Assembly: GCA_027943335.1 (NCBI GenBank)
Contig: BSBK01007034.1
Location: 186,001 to 250,000 of the forward strand
From: Chamaecyparis obtusa
Taxonomy: Eukaryota; Streptophyta; Pinopsida; Cupressales; Cupressaceae
Direction: 5' to 3'
Length of the DNA: 64,000 nucleotides
Below are positions 36,785 to 48,513 of the stretch, piece by piece. The translations under genes were made by a program, and so were the position numbers. The notes beneath the pieces were generated by a model. It saw only the letters and a list, made by a program, of their open reading frames with translations, did not search any database and was not told the DNA's origin. The first letter of the stretch is position 1. Every line of letters begins with the position of its first letter.

Positions 36785-37630
36785 TGTAAGGAAACTCAAG
36801 TGTGGAAACAGCTTCCTACGCTAATCTCTATAGGAGAGTATTGTGAAAATTCTTATAAATCCTTACAATTTCAGATTCGTTAACTACTTTAACAAAGATA
36901 TTGCAACCACATACCATGCATACAGAAAAATAGAGAATGACACAATGATATACCCTGGGGAAACCTTTCGATAAAAAACCCCAACACTCCAAAACCTGCA
37001 CAATGTATTATCTTCAACACAAAGATTACAATACACGTGCAATGCAAGTTCTTTCAGGAAATGAGAGACAAAGCCAACAAGACTTAAATTTTTGTTCTAT
37101 CTCTCCCATAGGAGCAGCATCATATATATAGACTCCTCTGGACCCAAAAATGGGCACAACCACCAAGACCCATGCACAAAGCCACATGTACATAGTTGTT
37201 ACATGCAATCCCAAGAATAGGCATCCATCCCTAGAATAGACTATGACAGCTTGTCATAGAATCCACCAAAAATAATGGTCACAAGAGAAGTGTAAGAGAA
37301 TCTGTCATACCAACCTATTTTTGGCATATTCTCTTACACACACCAACCACTTCTTCTTGGGTGCCCAAATAGGCCCAAGTCATAAGATGCTCTTACACCT
37401 ATCATAGCACATTCCTTAAATAGTTCTTACGCATCATAGGAATCTGTCATGACCATTTCAGTCATGATCTCCTTACGCACAAGATGCTGACACATCAAGT
37501 GGAGTGACACATCAACATGCCAACTAGACATGTACACTCACACTTAATTACATTATTTGCAAAAAATACATTTACAAAACAAATAATAAGAATAGGAATT
37601 ATCCAAGGTTGAGACACCTTATTCCTAATA
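36785..37630 (-). repeat. TE4 5' LTR
   Basis: 846 bp. The outer terminus now reads TA on the element strand instead of TG. The right TSD copy is 37631-37635. Confidence 0.95.
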
Positions 37631-37635
37631 GTTAG

Positions 37636-37976
37636 ATTGGCTAGTCACTATCTAGAAATGTTTCTAATCTAAAAATTATTTTTATTTTTTGATAGCAGAG
37701 GGTTCTATTAGACTGATCTAGAATATATTCACTGCTCTCTAGAAATGTTATAATCTATTTTTTTAATGATGATCATAATAATAATAATAATACCTATTCA
37801 TATAGTACATTTTAAAATGATATTCATTTTATGCAAGTGATCTATGATGATCTATATCTGATGTGTTATGTTATATTATGGTTTTTTGTGTTTAGATGTG
37901 CTATCTCATTTGGGGCCACTCTTTTGGTCCAAATATGATTTATAGATGAATTTGAATGTTAATTCATGTCTCACCT
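37636..37976. other. Short non-coding spacer
   Basis: AT-rich sequence with a short run of AAT repeats near 37765. No feature is recognised. Confidence 0.5.
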
Positions 37977-39290
37977 CATTGAGCATGTCATACATTGTTG
38001 ATTGGACCTTGTTTATACCTGTTGACATTAGTGTTTTGTTATTGATGTCAACATACTATTGTTGTTGTAGACAGTGTGCTTAATTTGTTTAGAGAAGATG
38101 ATTTCAGTTGTTTTGGTGATATGTTGATGATCTTTTGTTGTGATTCTAAAAGAGGTTTCAAATATGTCTGTAGTTGATTCTGGTCAACCTATAGAGGTTT
38201 GCATAACAGTTTGAGTGAGTTATTATTGATTTATTAGTTACTTGTATTTCAATGTTCCAATTGTGTAGGAAGTGTTAGAGATTGAAATTTTGTTTTAGTA
38301 TGGATTGTATTGATTGATTCAATTATTGTGAAGTTGGTGGTGATGTTGGGATTCATTTTTGTTTCCTTGACTATTATTTTTCATGATTCAGAGTTCAACA
38401 AGTTATCTTTTTAGTGTGACAAAGTTTGGTGTTCAATATTGTTGATGATCAATACAAAGATGAGTTTTCATTTTGAGATTAAGTTGATGTGAAGGTTTGA
38501 GAAGCTACTCTTTCATCTTGTTGGTATTCTTGTATTGTTTTATGACCATTTTGATGGTTTGCATTGTTCATGGTGATCACATTTGGTGATTTTCTAGTGT
38601 GTTGGTGTTCCTTCATTTAGGTCCTAGCCGACTTGGTGAAGTAACATGTTGCAATTCTTGGTGCGGATTTGGAAAAGTTGTTGTGTGCTCGAGGATGAAG
38701 TTTTGGGTCCTATCTATGTCTTTTTCGACTTGATTTGGATTGCATTTTACTTTGAGTATAATGTTTATATCAATTGTTCTTATAGGTCTTAACCAACCTT
38801 GCTATGGACTATTCATTGTAAATTTATAAATTAGCAATCATTTGTGACTATGAAGGGTTTGTGGAGATAGAAGAAAAGGAAGAGGGTGTTATATTTTGTG
38901 ATTGAGGTAGAAATTATAGTTCATTAGAAGTGTATTGGAATGGTTGATGTTGTGAGTCAATTTAGTTATTTTGGATGATTTATCCACCTTTTTTAATTGT
39001 AATCATAGATTGATTGGTGAACCCGACTGAGGGACAGATCAATGCATTGTATTGTATTTTGAGTAGTGAGCTCTAAATATTGGGCCTATGAATGCATGTG
39101 AAATCTTCCTTTGTTTTTATTTTCTTTGAATTGGGCAGTAATTTTAGCAAAGTACATCTATCTAGTGGGTTTGACTCCCACTGGGGTTTTCCCTTAACCA
39201 GATTTCCTCGAGAACAAATCTAGCATTTTGTATTATGTGTTGTGGATCTTTCATTACTATTTATCTTGTCATCATATGACTAGTGATAAA
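37977..39290 (+). repeat. TE5 5' LTR (right edge approximate)
   Basis: It is homologous to 43735-44428 over its first 700 bases. The start should be TG but reads CA. It contains CCCACTGGGGTTTTCCC near 39177, a phrase typical of the R-U5 part of Copia LTRs. The exact 3' edge is not visible because no primer site follows. Confidence 0.65.
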
Positions 39291-39613
39291 AATTAGTTTG
39301 TGAAGCTTGAAGACTATGATGGTATTGTCAGATTGGGTAACAATAGTCCTTTTTTGAGTAAGGCAAAAGGATCTATTATTATTGATGGTAAGAATAGTAC
39401 TGATGATGTATTGTATGTTGAAGGCTTAAGACATAACTTGTTGAGTGTTGAATATCTACTGGATAAGGACTACTGATTGGAATTCATGGAAAGACTATGT
39501 AAAATCATTGGAAGCACTAGAAATCTAATTAGATCTGGTATAAAAATTGTAGGTAATCTATTTCATTTAAAAATTATTGATAATAAGTGCTTCATTACTA
39601 AGATTGATGGTAG
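39291..39613 (+). pseudogene. TE5 protease C-terminal and Gag-pre-integrase remnant
   Basis: The plus-strand frame reads VKLEDYDG, KAKGSIIIDG, DDVLYVEGLRHNLLSV, then stops. This is the segment after the protease active site in Copia pol. Gag, zinc knuckle and the catalytic Asp-Ser-Gly are missing, deleted together with the primer site. Confidence 0.75.
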
Positions 39614-40632
39614 TGTTAATCCTAACTGGTCACTGAGAGGGGTGAATAAGTAAATTCAATTTCTTTACCTCTTTTCTCTTTCTATATATTAATTCTGTTA
39701 ATACTGAAAATAATAAATGTTCGAACAATCATAAATAGAAATAATCATGCACAGGTCAACACAAGATGTATACGTGGAAACCCTCAATTAGAAGGAAAAA
39801 AATACGGTGGGACAGAACCCACAAAACTCCACTACTGTAGTAATAAAGCTGCGTAGTTAGAGGCTTACAAAGCACTTGTGAGAGTGCTACCTGGTAAAGG
39901 GATGTGAAAGAGATCAGTTAAGATCTTGACCCTGTAAGGATTTTCCTTGTCAAAGGACTTCAAAACATCAACAAAGATGTCACCCAGTGAAGGGATTTAT
40001 ACAATAGAACTTGTTAGGGTTCACCTTGATTAAGGGATTCAAATGTCCTTCTAAGAGTAAAAACAATGGTCTTCTTTTGACACTTTATCTGTCAATCAGA
40101 TCATACTATTCACTTTATTCTCTACTTGGCTATTGAATCTTTCTCTCTTTCACTCTCGATGATTGTATTCTTTCTCAAAAGACTCTTCTCTTCTTCTCTA
40201 CTCATTCTCTCTGCTCTTGATTTTCAACAATGCTCTTCTCAAGCATGATGACATGCAATTATAAGAAATTATCTTATTAATTTACACCAAATGGTACCAC
40301 CAAGCTATAACTCTTCCAAAAATCTTAGATGCAGAACTCTTGATCAAAAAGCTTGCAAATAGATCTTCAATTTACCTTGAAATGATCACAGAAGATAAAG
40401 CTAATTCTAGTTCATCTAAAAAATGCTCCACAAAATCTAGATTAGATTATAAAGCACTTACCGGTAAATTTTCAATTCCTTGCAAACCGGTGTGAAACCT
40501 GTTAGGTCATCTGCACCCTATGGTGTCTGGCTACACCGATTGGACAAGACTGGACTAGTATAGATGTGACCAATCAAGGTACACTGTTTACTTGGTAAGT
40601 CTGTTGGTTCACCACTACTATTCTATCACACG

Positions 40633-40663
<31 letters not shown>

Positions 40664-40704
40664 TTGATGTTTGCCAATAATGACAACTAAGATTTATGCC
40701 AATA
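39614..40704. mobile_element. Probable solo LTR inserted in TE5 pol
   Basis: A 1,091-bp block splits the pol frame between the protease remnant and the integrase zinc region (LWHRIF). It begins TGTTAATCC and ends GCCAATA (expected AACA), and is flanked by GGTAG (39609-39613) and GATAG (40705-40709), a 5-bp duplication with one mismatch. It includes a GT microsatellite near its right end and no coding sequence. The fit with a solo LTR is good, but no second copy is available to prove it. Confidence 0.6.
40637..40664. repeat. (GT)n microsatellite
   Basis: About 13 GT units within the probable solo LTR. Confidence 0.9.
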
Positions 40705-40709
40705 GATAG

Positions 40710-41580
40710 TTGATTGTGGCATAGAATATTTTTTCATGTAAACTTTGATAATATGGTGAAGGTTAGCACTACTAATGCTATAAGAGATTTTCCTAAGCTG
40801 ATGAAGCCTGACAATATGTACAAAGAATGTCATTTAGGAAAGTTGACTAGATTAACTTTTAAGAATAAGACATACACTTCAAATGGATTGCTAGATTTGG
40901 TGCACATGGACTTGTGTGGTCGTACTAAGACAAGAAGGTATTATGGTGATAGATACTTTATGCTATTTATCAATGATTATTCAAGAATGATGTGGGTCAC
41001 ATTTTTAAGAAAGAAATCAGAAGCCTTTCATAAGTTTCATATATTCAAGATGATGGTTGAGACAGATTATGGAAAGAGATTGAAGTGCTTAACATCAGAC
41101 AAAGTTGGAGAATTTATGTCTGGTGAGTTTTATGCTCTCTATGAAGAACATGGGATAAAGAAGAAGACTTATGCTTCATGACCCCACAACAAAATGGTGT
41201 TGTAGAGGGAAGGAATAGAACTATTCTAGACACAACTAGAACCTTGATGATTGAAGGAAATATTCTTCAAATCTACTAGGGAGAAGTAGTGAGCACTGCA
41301 AGTTACACTTTGAACCGAGTGAAGATAAAGAAAGGAACCAGTAAGACTCCTTATGAACTTTGGTATGGTCATGTTCCTATAGTGAAGTATTTTAGAATTT
41401 TTGGAAGAAAATGATTTATTATGAGAGATGAGGATATTGGAAAATTTGATCCTAGAAGTGATGAAGGGATATTTCTTGAATATTCTACTAAGAGAAAATC
41501 ATATAAATGTTATAACCTTGGACTGAAGAAGATTGTTGAAACTGAAAATGTCAGAGTAGATGAAAATGTGCAAGGATCAT
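40710..41580 (+). pseudogene. TE5 integrase
   Basis: It starts LWHRIFFHVNFDNM (zinc-binding HHCC region, His pair seen) and continues with the core: VHMDLCG with the first Asp, FINDYSRMMWV, and LTSDKVGEFMSGEF with the second Asp and a Gly-Glu-Phe in place of N-GGEF. A frame change near 41180 leads to QQNGV-E-R-like sequence, then TPYELWYGH and a C-terminal FGRK-IMRDE segment. Several stops occur. The integrase would join element DNA to the genome. Confidence 0.85.
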
Positions 41581-41681
41581 AAAGAACTTGCAAGTATGAC
41601 ATAGTTGAAGAGGACAATCAAATTGTGGAAGTGCAGAATTAGAATCAACATCTGAATTGTCCATAAGAACAAGGTGAACCT

Positions 41682-43376
41682 GTGGCAAATAAGGAGGATG
41701 TTGATACCAAAGGATCTACTATAAAGCCTACTTTGAAGACTCCACAGTATGTAAGGATTAATCATTTTGAAAATGCTATTATTGGTGATAAGACTAGATG
41801 TGTTCAAATTAGAGGAAGAATTTCTAGAGATGAAAAATGTTTGTTATCTGAATTTGAGACTAAAGATGTAAATGAAGCATGTAATGATGAAAGTTGGATG
41901 ATATTAATGAAAGAACAGCTTGATCAGATTGAGAAGAACAAGACTTGGATTCTTCTTCCCAAACCTATGAACAAGAATGTGATCAAAATTAAATAGGTAT
42001 TCAGAAACAAGTTGAATGAAGATGGTAAGGTGATTTATAAAAAAAGATAGACTAGTATGAAAAGGGTATTCCCAATGGAAGGTGTTTATTTTAAAGATAA
42101 CTTTACCCCTGTAGCTAGACTTGAAGTTTTTAGATTACTTCTTGCATATGCAGCTTACATAGATTTCAAAGTATATCAAATAGATGTTAAGTTTGTATTC
42201 TTGAATGGTGAGTTAGAGGAAGATGTTTACATTAAGAATCCTGATGGATTTCACTAACTAAGGAAGGAGATATGGTTTGTAAATTGTAGAAAGCATTGTA
42301 TGGATTGAAGAAAGATCCTAGAGCTTGGTATGCTAGATTGGAAAGGTACTTCACAAATATTGGATTCAACAAAGGTACTGCTAACAGTAACTTATATTTC
42401 AAAATAGTTGATGATAATATCTTGATTGTTGAATTCTTTGTCGATGATATCATATTTGGTGGCAATGATGAATTGAGTAGAGGTTTTGCTGATGAAATGA
42501 AAAAATAATTTGAGATGTCTATGATAGGTGAGATGAAGTTCTTTCTTGGATTGAAAATCATATAGTTGGATAAGGGAATTTTCATTACACAGGCCAAGTA
42601 TGTTAGAGAGTTGTTGATGAAATTTGGTGTGGAAGATTCAAAATTGGTAGGGACTCCTATGGTTACTCATTGTAAAGTTACTAAGGATAATGAATCCCCT
42701 TGCACAAAACAAACAAGATACAAATCAATGATCGGTGGATTTCTACACTTGACTTAGACTAGACCTGATATATTGAATGTTGTTTGTGTTGTGGGAAGAT
42801 TTCAAGAAAATCGGAAGGAATCACATGTTGTTAAGAGAATATTTAGATACTTGAAGGGAATAGTTAACTATGGCTTATCACATGATAGAGATAATGATTT
42901 CACACTTTGTGCATATACATATGTCGATTGGGCAGGTAATGTGGATGATAGGAAAAGTACAAAGATTGGTATTGGGCAAGAGACTAATATTTTGGGCTAG
43001 TAAGAAACAAGATTGTATTTCCCAATCTACTATTCAAGCTGAGTATGTTGTTGCTTCTAGAAATTGCACTCAAGTTGTTTGGATGAAGTAAATGCTAAAG
43101 GATTTAAGGATAAACATTGATGAACCTATTATTATTTACTATGATAACTCTAGTGCTATAAATATTTCAAAGAATCTTCTACAACATTCAAAGGCAAAGC
43201 ATATTTTTATTAGATATCACTTCTTGAGGGATAAAGTCATTGAAAATGAAGTAAAATTGGAGTATGTATCTACAAAGGAACAAATTGTTGATATATTTAC
43301 AAATCCTTTACCGAAGGATGCATTTGAGTATCTCAGATATAAGCTTGGGGTTATAACCCCTCCTAATCAAAGCTAA
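41682..43376 (+). pseudogene. TE5 reverse transcriptase and RNase H
   Basis: RT signs are IDFKVYQIDVKFVFLNGELE near 42160-42220, MYGLKKDPRAWYARLERYF, and the catalytic box FFVDDIIFGG near 42440 (Phe for Tyr, both Asp present). RNase H signs are TRPDILNVV, YVDWAGN-DDRKST, and ASKKQDCISQSTIQAEYVVAS; the frame ends TPPNQS-stop at 43374-43376. Stops and at least two frame changes are present (about 42250, 42990). The order is that of a Copia pol C-terminus. Confidence 0.85.
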
Positions 43377-43734
43377 TGATGCTAAGGATGGCATTAATCC
43401 AAAAATTTATCAGAATATCATTCTCTAGATTGATTAGTTTGGGGACCTCTCCTTAGGGGGAGCAATCTTGTGAATAGACTGATGTGAAATAATTACCTTT
43501 TATGCCTTTTGAGGTGAGATCAGTTCTTTTGATATATTTGGCCCTTTTCCATTGATGTCAAAGGGGGAGAGATTGTGAGAAAAATGGGGAAATTGGGAAA
43601 GATTGTCCTAGGGAGAGATTGTGTCGAGAGGTTTGAAGCTAGATATTCACACTAATCAAGTGGATATATTGATGTCTTTGTGCATTGATCAGTTTTTCAC
43701 TTCATATGTTACCATCAATTTCAAAGTGGGAGAT
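43377..43734 (+). other. TE5 3' untranslated region with duplicated polypurine-like tracts
   Basis: Three G/A-rich phrases occur: GGGGGAG at about 43456, CAAAGGGGGAGAGATTGTG at about 43558 and CAAAGTGGGAGATTGTTG ending at the LTR. The last is the functional-looking polypurine tract, and the second is a near copy of the tract plus LTR start. Confidence 0.6.
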
Positions 43735-44428
43735 TGTTGAATATGTCAGAGATTATTGATTAGACCTTATTTGTGTGTTGACATTAATGTTTTATCATTG
43801 ATGTCAGCATACTATTGATGTTGTAGAGAGTGTGCTTAGTTTGTTTAGAGAAGATGATTTCAATTGTCAAGGTGATATTTGGAGGATATTTTTCTATGAT
43901 TCTAGATGATGTTTTAGATATGTCTGTACTTGATTATGGAACCTACATAGGTTCACATAACAATTTGAGTGAGCTATGATTGATTTATCAGTTATTTGTA
44001 TTGCAATGTTCAAGTTGTCCAAGAAGTGTCAAAGATTGAGCTTCTCCTTCGGTATGGATCATATTCATTGATTCAGTTAGTGAAAAACTAGTGCTGATGT
44101 TGGGATTCATTTTTTTCTTCAACTGGTATTGTTCATGATTAAGAGTTTAGCAACTTATCTTTTTAGTGTGACAGAGTTCAGTGTTCAGTATTGTTGATGA
44201 TCGGTACATAGATGAGTTTGTATTTTGAGATTGAGTTAATGAGAAGGTTTTGGAAGCTACTCTTGCTTCTTGTTGGTAATCTTGGATAGATTTATGACCA
44301 TGTTGATGGTTCACATTGATCGTGGTGATCATATTTGGTGATTTTCTAGCGTGTTGGTGTTTCTTCATTTAGGTCCTAGGTGACTTGGCTAAGTAATGTG
44401 TTGCAATTCTTGGTGCAGATTTAGATAC
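43735..44428 (+). repeat. TE5 3' LTR, truncated
   Basis: It starts TGTTGAATATGTC directly after the polypurine tract. It is collinear with the 5' LTR to about 44428, then similarity is lost. Confidence 0.75.
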
Positions 44429-44433
44429 TCTTC

Positions 44434-45122
44434 TCCTTTACAACAATTTATGATCCTAAGAAAATTCTAAAAAGCATATAATGTCCTAAAAAAAATCTAA
44501 AAAACTATAAAATATCTCAAAAAAATGATCATTATAGTGAAAATATGGTCACAAGCACCTTGATGTATCCAAAAACAAGGGAAAAAAATATAAAATATAA
44601 AAAAAATCAAAAAAGATAAAAATCTTACCTTGGTGAAAACCTGGAAATAGGTGGCTTGGTAGCAAAAATAGAAATAATCCCAAGTGGTGAAAACCTAGTA
44701 AATAGGCGTCACTTGTAATCAACACTCCATCTATCAACGCGTGGCTGAGCTCTTGTCTCCCTGCATCCATCTCACTTCCCATTTCCTTGTGTCGTCATGG
44801 GTTGGAACTTGTCCTTGTCTTGTCTTCAGTTCTTATCTATCATCTAGGGGCAATCATATGCCTCTCTAACTTGTCAACATTGTATCACTTGGCTGACCTC
44901 TTGAGCTTAACTTGAGTAATTTTATCAGTCATTCCCCATTGGACACTTTATCGCTGACACTCATTGGTGTTTCTTAACACACCAATCCTTTAGTGTCTCT
45001 CAACACTACCAATTTGGACTTCACTGTGTTTCTCAACACATATTAGATCTTGCACTACCTATCATGTACCTGCACTTTGATACAAGCACAAAGGTGTTTT
45101 CTTAACACCTGACACCAACTTA
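44434..45122 (+). mobile_element. Orphan 3' non-coding module of a Tat-type element with hairpin repeats
   Basis: The A-rich start and the phrase GGTGAAAACCTGGAAA (44631-44646), with a second diverged copy near 44686, match in reverse complement the TE7 3' non-coding region at about 54160-54790. Both then carry a run of short GTGTT...AACAC hairpins. The module abuts the TE6 5' LTR. It may be the 3' tail of a truncated Tat element that shared the TE6 LTR, although there is no polypurine tract at the junction. Confidence 0.6.
44967..45110 (+). repeat. Array of four GTGTT/AACAC hairpins
   Basis: Stems: 44967-44980 GTGTT/AACAC (loop TCTT); 44991-45008 TAGTGT/ACACTA (loop CTCTCA); 45025-45040 TGTGTT/AACACA (loop TCTC); 45092-45110 AGGTGTT/AACACCT (loop TTCTT). 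The outer pairs differ between units but stay complementary. Confidence 0.75.
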
Positions 45123-45123
45123 C

Positions 45124-46207
45124 TGTAATACCCCAAAATTGGCATCTTGATATCCTAACCAATTTTATTGCATTTAGTCTCATTCTATTAATTTCTAAAT
45201 CATCAAAGTCCTATTGTACTAGGAAATTTTGTCTTCTAATTGACTCTACTTGACTTAGTGACAAATGCAGAAAACCCTAAATCTGCATTAATCACATGCT
45301 ACATTTAATTCCTAAATATCAACTATAATTGGCTAAATAAACCCTATGATCAATTAATTTAATTATAAAGTCCTAGCACTTTATTTAAATTAAATTCACC
45401 CTCTTTAGCTAAAATATATTAAAAAAAGGGAATTAAATAAATATTTGGTTTTAAATAAATATCATCATTTCAATAATTGAATTTAATTATTCAAATAATT
45501 GAGAAATCCATTTATGAGGTCATATTTAATTTATTGAAATCAAATATTCTCTCCAAAATCCTCTCTTTAGTTCAGAAAAGGAAACATCAAGTTAACTAGA
45601 AATTCAAAAGTGTAACAAATCGATTAACTGCTCCACACAGGCAAAAGGCAAATAGTTGACTGTCTCTTTGCAAGAAACTTTCTATTCTAAACTGAACTCT
45701 CCTTCAATCTCCACCATTCATCTCATTCAATCTCAACCGTCGATTGAACCCAGGATTCTATAAAAGAACTCTCATTTCCCATTCAAAGGATCCAATTTTT
45801 CGAGCAATGAAGTGTTGTCACATTATCATCTTGTTTACATTCAAAGCTTTCATTCTTAGTTTAATAATTATTTCTAGATTAAATATGCACTTCATTTCTT
45901 AATCTAGTTTAAGTTCAGTATTCTTAGATTAAATACTCATATTCCATTTTCTAGATTAATCTTGCATATTCATTCTAGAATAACTACACTTTGCTTTCAA
46001 TTAAATCCTTTGTTCTAGTGCTAGTCTATGGTTGTTGGACTCTTGATTCTAAGAGCAATCCTAAACCCTACCTAGATAGGAGGCAATAGGTCAAATTATC
46101 CAGATAGGAAAGATGAATGATCTCATATTCAATCTTGTTTGTAACTGATGAACAATTACTATGTTGAAGTGTAAGGCTAAATTAGAGGCCCATATTTAGC
46201 TTATACA
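45124..46207 (+). repeat. TE6 5' LTR (Tat-type), single copy in window
   Basis: It starts TGTAATACCCCAAAATTGG, has a TATA box CTATAAAAG at about 45758 and ends TTATACA before a CACCCACCATGGGGCC primer-site-like sequence. Length (1,084 bp), starting phrase, AT-rich U3 and the CAACCGTCGATTGA phrase before the TATA box all parallel the TE7 LTR (51725-52797, 1,073 bp). The edges are inferred from that comparison. Confidence 0.65.
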
Positions 46208-48513
46208 TTTCTAGCACCCACCATGGGGCCAAAAATCTATTTGTGGCCTCATCTCATTTTAATTTTCTATCAAATTTTTGCATTATGTTCATACGCCTCT
46301 AGTGCAGATTCTCGCGCGAAGATTCTCACTATACCGTGTGAAGTTGTGCTTGTCTTATCACTTCCTCATGCAACAAAGGTGTTTTCTTGTGTGGGACTAT
46401 GCATTATCTCACGCAAACTTTGACACCAAAAATTTAAATTTTCACAGTTTGGTACTATCTACTATTCTGTGTTTCACTGTGATTTCCTGATTCTATTTTT
46501 CTGATACAACTTAACCAGTGGGCTGCAGGATGTTTGTTGAAGATTCCCAAAACACAACTATGCATACTTATTGATAGTTTGATTGCAGGACACTTGCCAA
46601 AGATGCTTGTCAAAGCCATCTTGAACCCACTCAAACATTATGTCTTTTTTATCATTTTCTCCACATAATTTAAATAGGGCCTTGTTAAAATTTCTTAAGG
46701 GTCTTGATAGTAGAATAGGGTAATAGGCTCTTCATTACATGGAAGTGATGCCCATGAATGAATCTGAGACTTAGACATTGCTAGCATGATAGATACCTGT
46801 GGAAGCAAGGAAAGGTAACGAACCTTTAGCACATCCATTAGTGAGGGGATTATGCTCTTCTTGCATTGAGAGAATCAGAAACCTAGAAGATTTTGGATTG
46901 GTTGAAGAGGAGTTAGCTTGGTGATAAACATGTCTAGTGTGTTTGGGTAAGGTGCAGAGGTAGAGGATTATGCTCTTCTCTCTTTGAGAGAATCAGAAAC
47001 TCTGACTCTTGAATCTGAACCAAGTCCATGTCACCCTTAGAGGGCCTGCCAGAAGTTGAACCTCCAGGAACGACCCAAGTGAGTAAAAAAAATTTGTTGG
47101 TGATTCCAACTCACTATAATAAAGTAGCTTTTTTGAGTCTAAAGACTCCAAAGCCATGTTAACTTCTTTCTCTTGATCCATGATGAACATCTTGAGAAAG
47201 CTATGTCTGTTGTACTGAGCGGTGTCGCTCCTAGCCCTACTTGCGAGGGTGTACACTTTTAGGTGTCAATGTAGCTAAGAGGCCCTAGCCTTTCTTGCAA
47301 GGGAATTGAAGGTTAATGTGAATGGAAGCCTATTAAACACTCTTTTAGTTATTTTCCTACACGATTCATCTCTAAAAGGGGACATAATATTTGCGCGGGG
47401 AGGGGGAAGAATCTCTCCCATAGATTCTCACCATAGGCATGCACCTAGACATTTGAAGGTGGTATATGATACTGGCCCCTTCTTAAAGGGTAACCTTTGA
47501 ACATATATTATTGAGTCCTTGGAAACACCAAAAAAATGGGTGCCCTTTAGGGGGTGACATGACTATGTGAGGTGAACGCATGCACATAAGTTGTGAGGCA
47601 TAGATTTTGTCTTCTCTACCATTTTCTTTGTAGTAGTAACTAAGTGTTTTTTTTTTTAGTCTTCAAACTGTCCAACATGTCCAAACTTTGTCAAGACTCC
47701 CATGTTTCTTCCAAGTTGCTTTGTCCTCGGTAGAATTATTTTCAACTATTAACTGTTTCACATCTGCCTGCTAGACCCACACTCTGTGACTGTTAACGAG
47801 TGATTGAAACCTTAAAACTGAGTTTTCTAATTTGAACTATCCTAAAACCAATCTAAGAACTAAAATTTATGTCAGAGAACAGCCCACGTTGTGTCTCAAA
47901 ACTTGATTTTTTCTCAAAAATTGATCCAAATTGTCTGATTCTATACTTTTTCACTAGGTTCCCTGCACATTTTCATGTGAGATTCTATCCTCTGTGTACT
48001 TCCCTGCGTGAGACTGCACATCTTTGCGTGAAGTTTCACCATAGTTTTGTCACAAACCTTGTCAATTTTTAGTCTAATCATGCACTTTCTCATACGAGAC
48101 AGCATATCTTCATGTGTAGCTTGGAATTTCCTCATGCAAGGCTGCACTTTCTCATGTGAAACTATCACTTGTTTGTCAAAAAAATGAGCTATTTCCCATA
48201 TGCTAGTTAACTTCCTACCTAATTTGGTTCTTGTTTAGGTTCTTCCTGCCCATCTTCCTACTTTTACACAGTCTAAAATTGGATGTCTCGGGCTGAGAAC
48301 CACATGATTACTACTTGAACTCACCTTGTCCCTCTGTTATCTACTTGTTCTATTGTGTTATTGTACCTTGCAACATGATAGTCATCTCTCAGTTGTTCTA
48401 GCCTTACCCTCAACAACTCATGCTGGGTATATTACACCTTTATCACACTTTACTTTTCCAAAGACAGAGTTCCAAGCATAGTCCTAGTCTCTCTCGTTAC
48501 TTAATCCTCATCT
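46208..48513 (+). other. TE6 long leader with degenerate short repeats
   Basis: About 2.3 kb of non-coding leader precedes gag. Two clusters of repeats of a C-T-C-A-T/C-G-(T/C)-G-A-(G)-A type occur at 46300-46430 and 47965-48170. Units such as TTTCATGTGAGA, CCTGCGTGAGAC, TTTGCGTGAAG, CTCATACGAGAC and CTCATGTGAAAC are spaced mostly 20-30 bases apart. Confidence 0.55.

Larger units (their letters stand above)
31736..37630 (-). mobile_element. TE4: complete Ty1/Copia retrotransposon
   Basis: It is 5,895 bp with two 846-bp LTRs (31736-32581 and 36785-37630), initiator-Met primer site, polypurine tract and 5-bp TSD GTTAG. Its gag-pol frame is full length on the minus strand. The LTRs differ at about 17 positions by my count, near 2%. 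Domain order (Gag, protease, integrase, RT, RNase H) is that of Copia. The copy is inactive because of six stops, all point changes. Confidence 0.95.
37977..44428 (+). mobile_element. TE5: old, gag-deleted Ty1/Copia element with truncated 3' LTR
   Basis: The LTR-like region from 37977 is repeated, strongly diverged (perhaps 15-20%), from 43735. Shared blocks include the TGTTGACATTA... start region and TTGCAATTCTTGGTGC. Between them lies a plus-strand Copia pol without gag or primer site. Homology between the two LTRs stops abruptly after about 44428, whereas the 5' copy continues several hundred bases, so the 3' LTR was cut or interrupted there, at the start of Tat-derived DNA. TE5 also hosts a probable solo LTR at 39614-40704. 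Confidence 0.8.
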
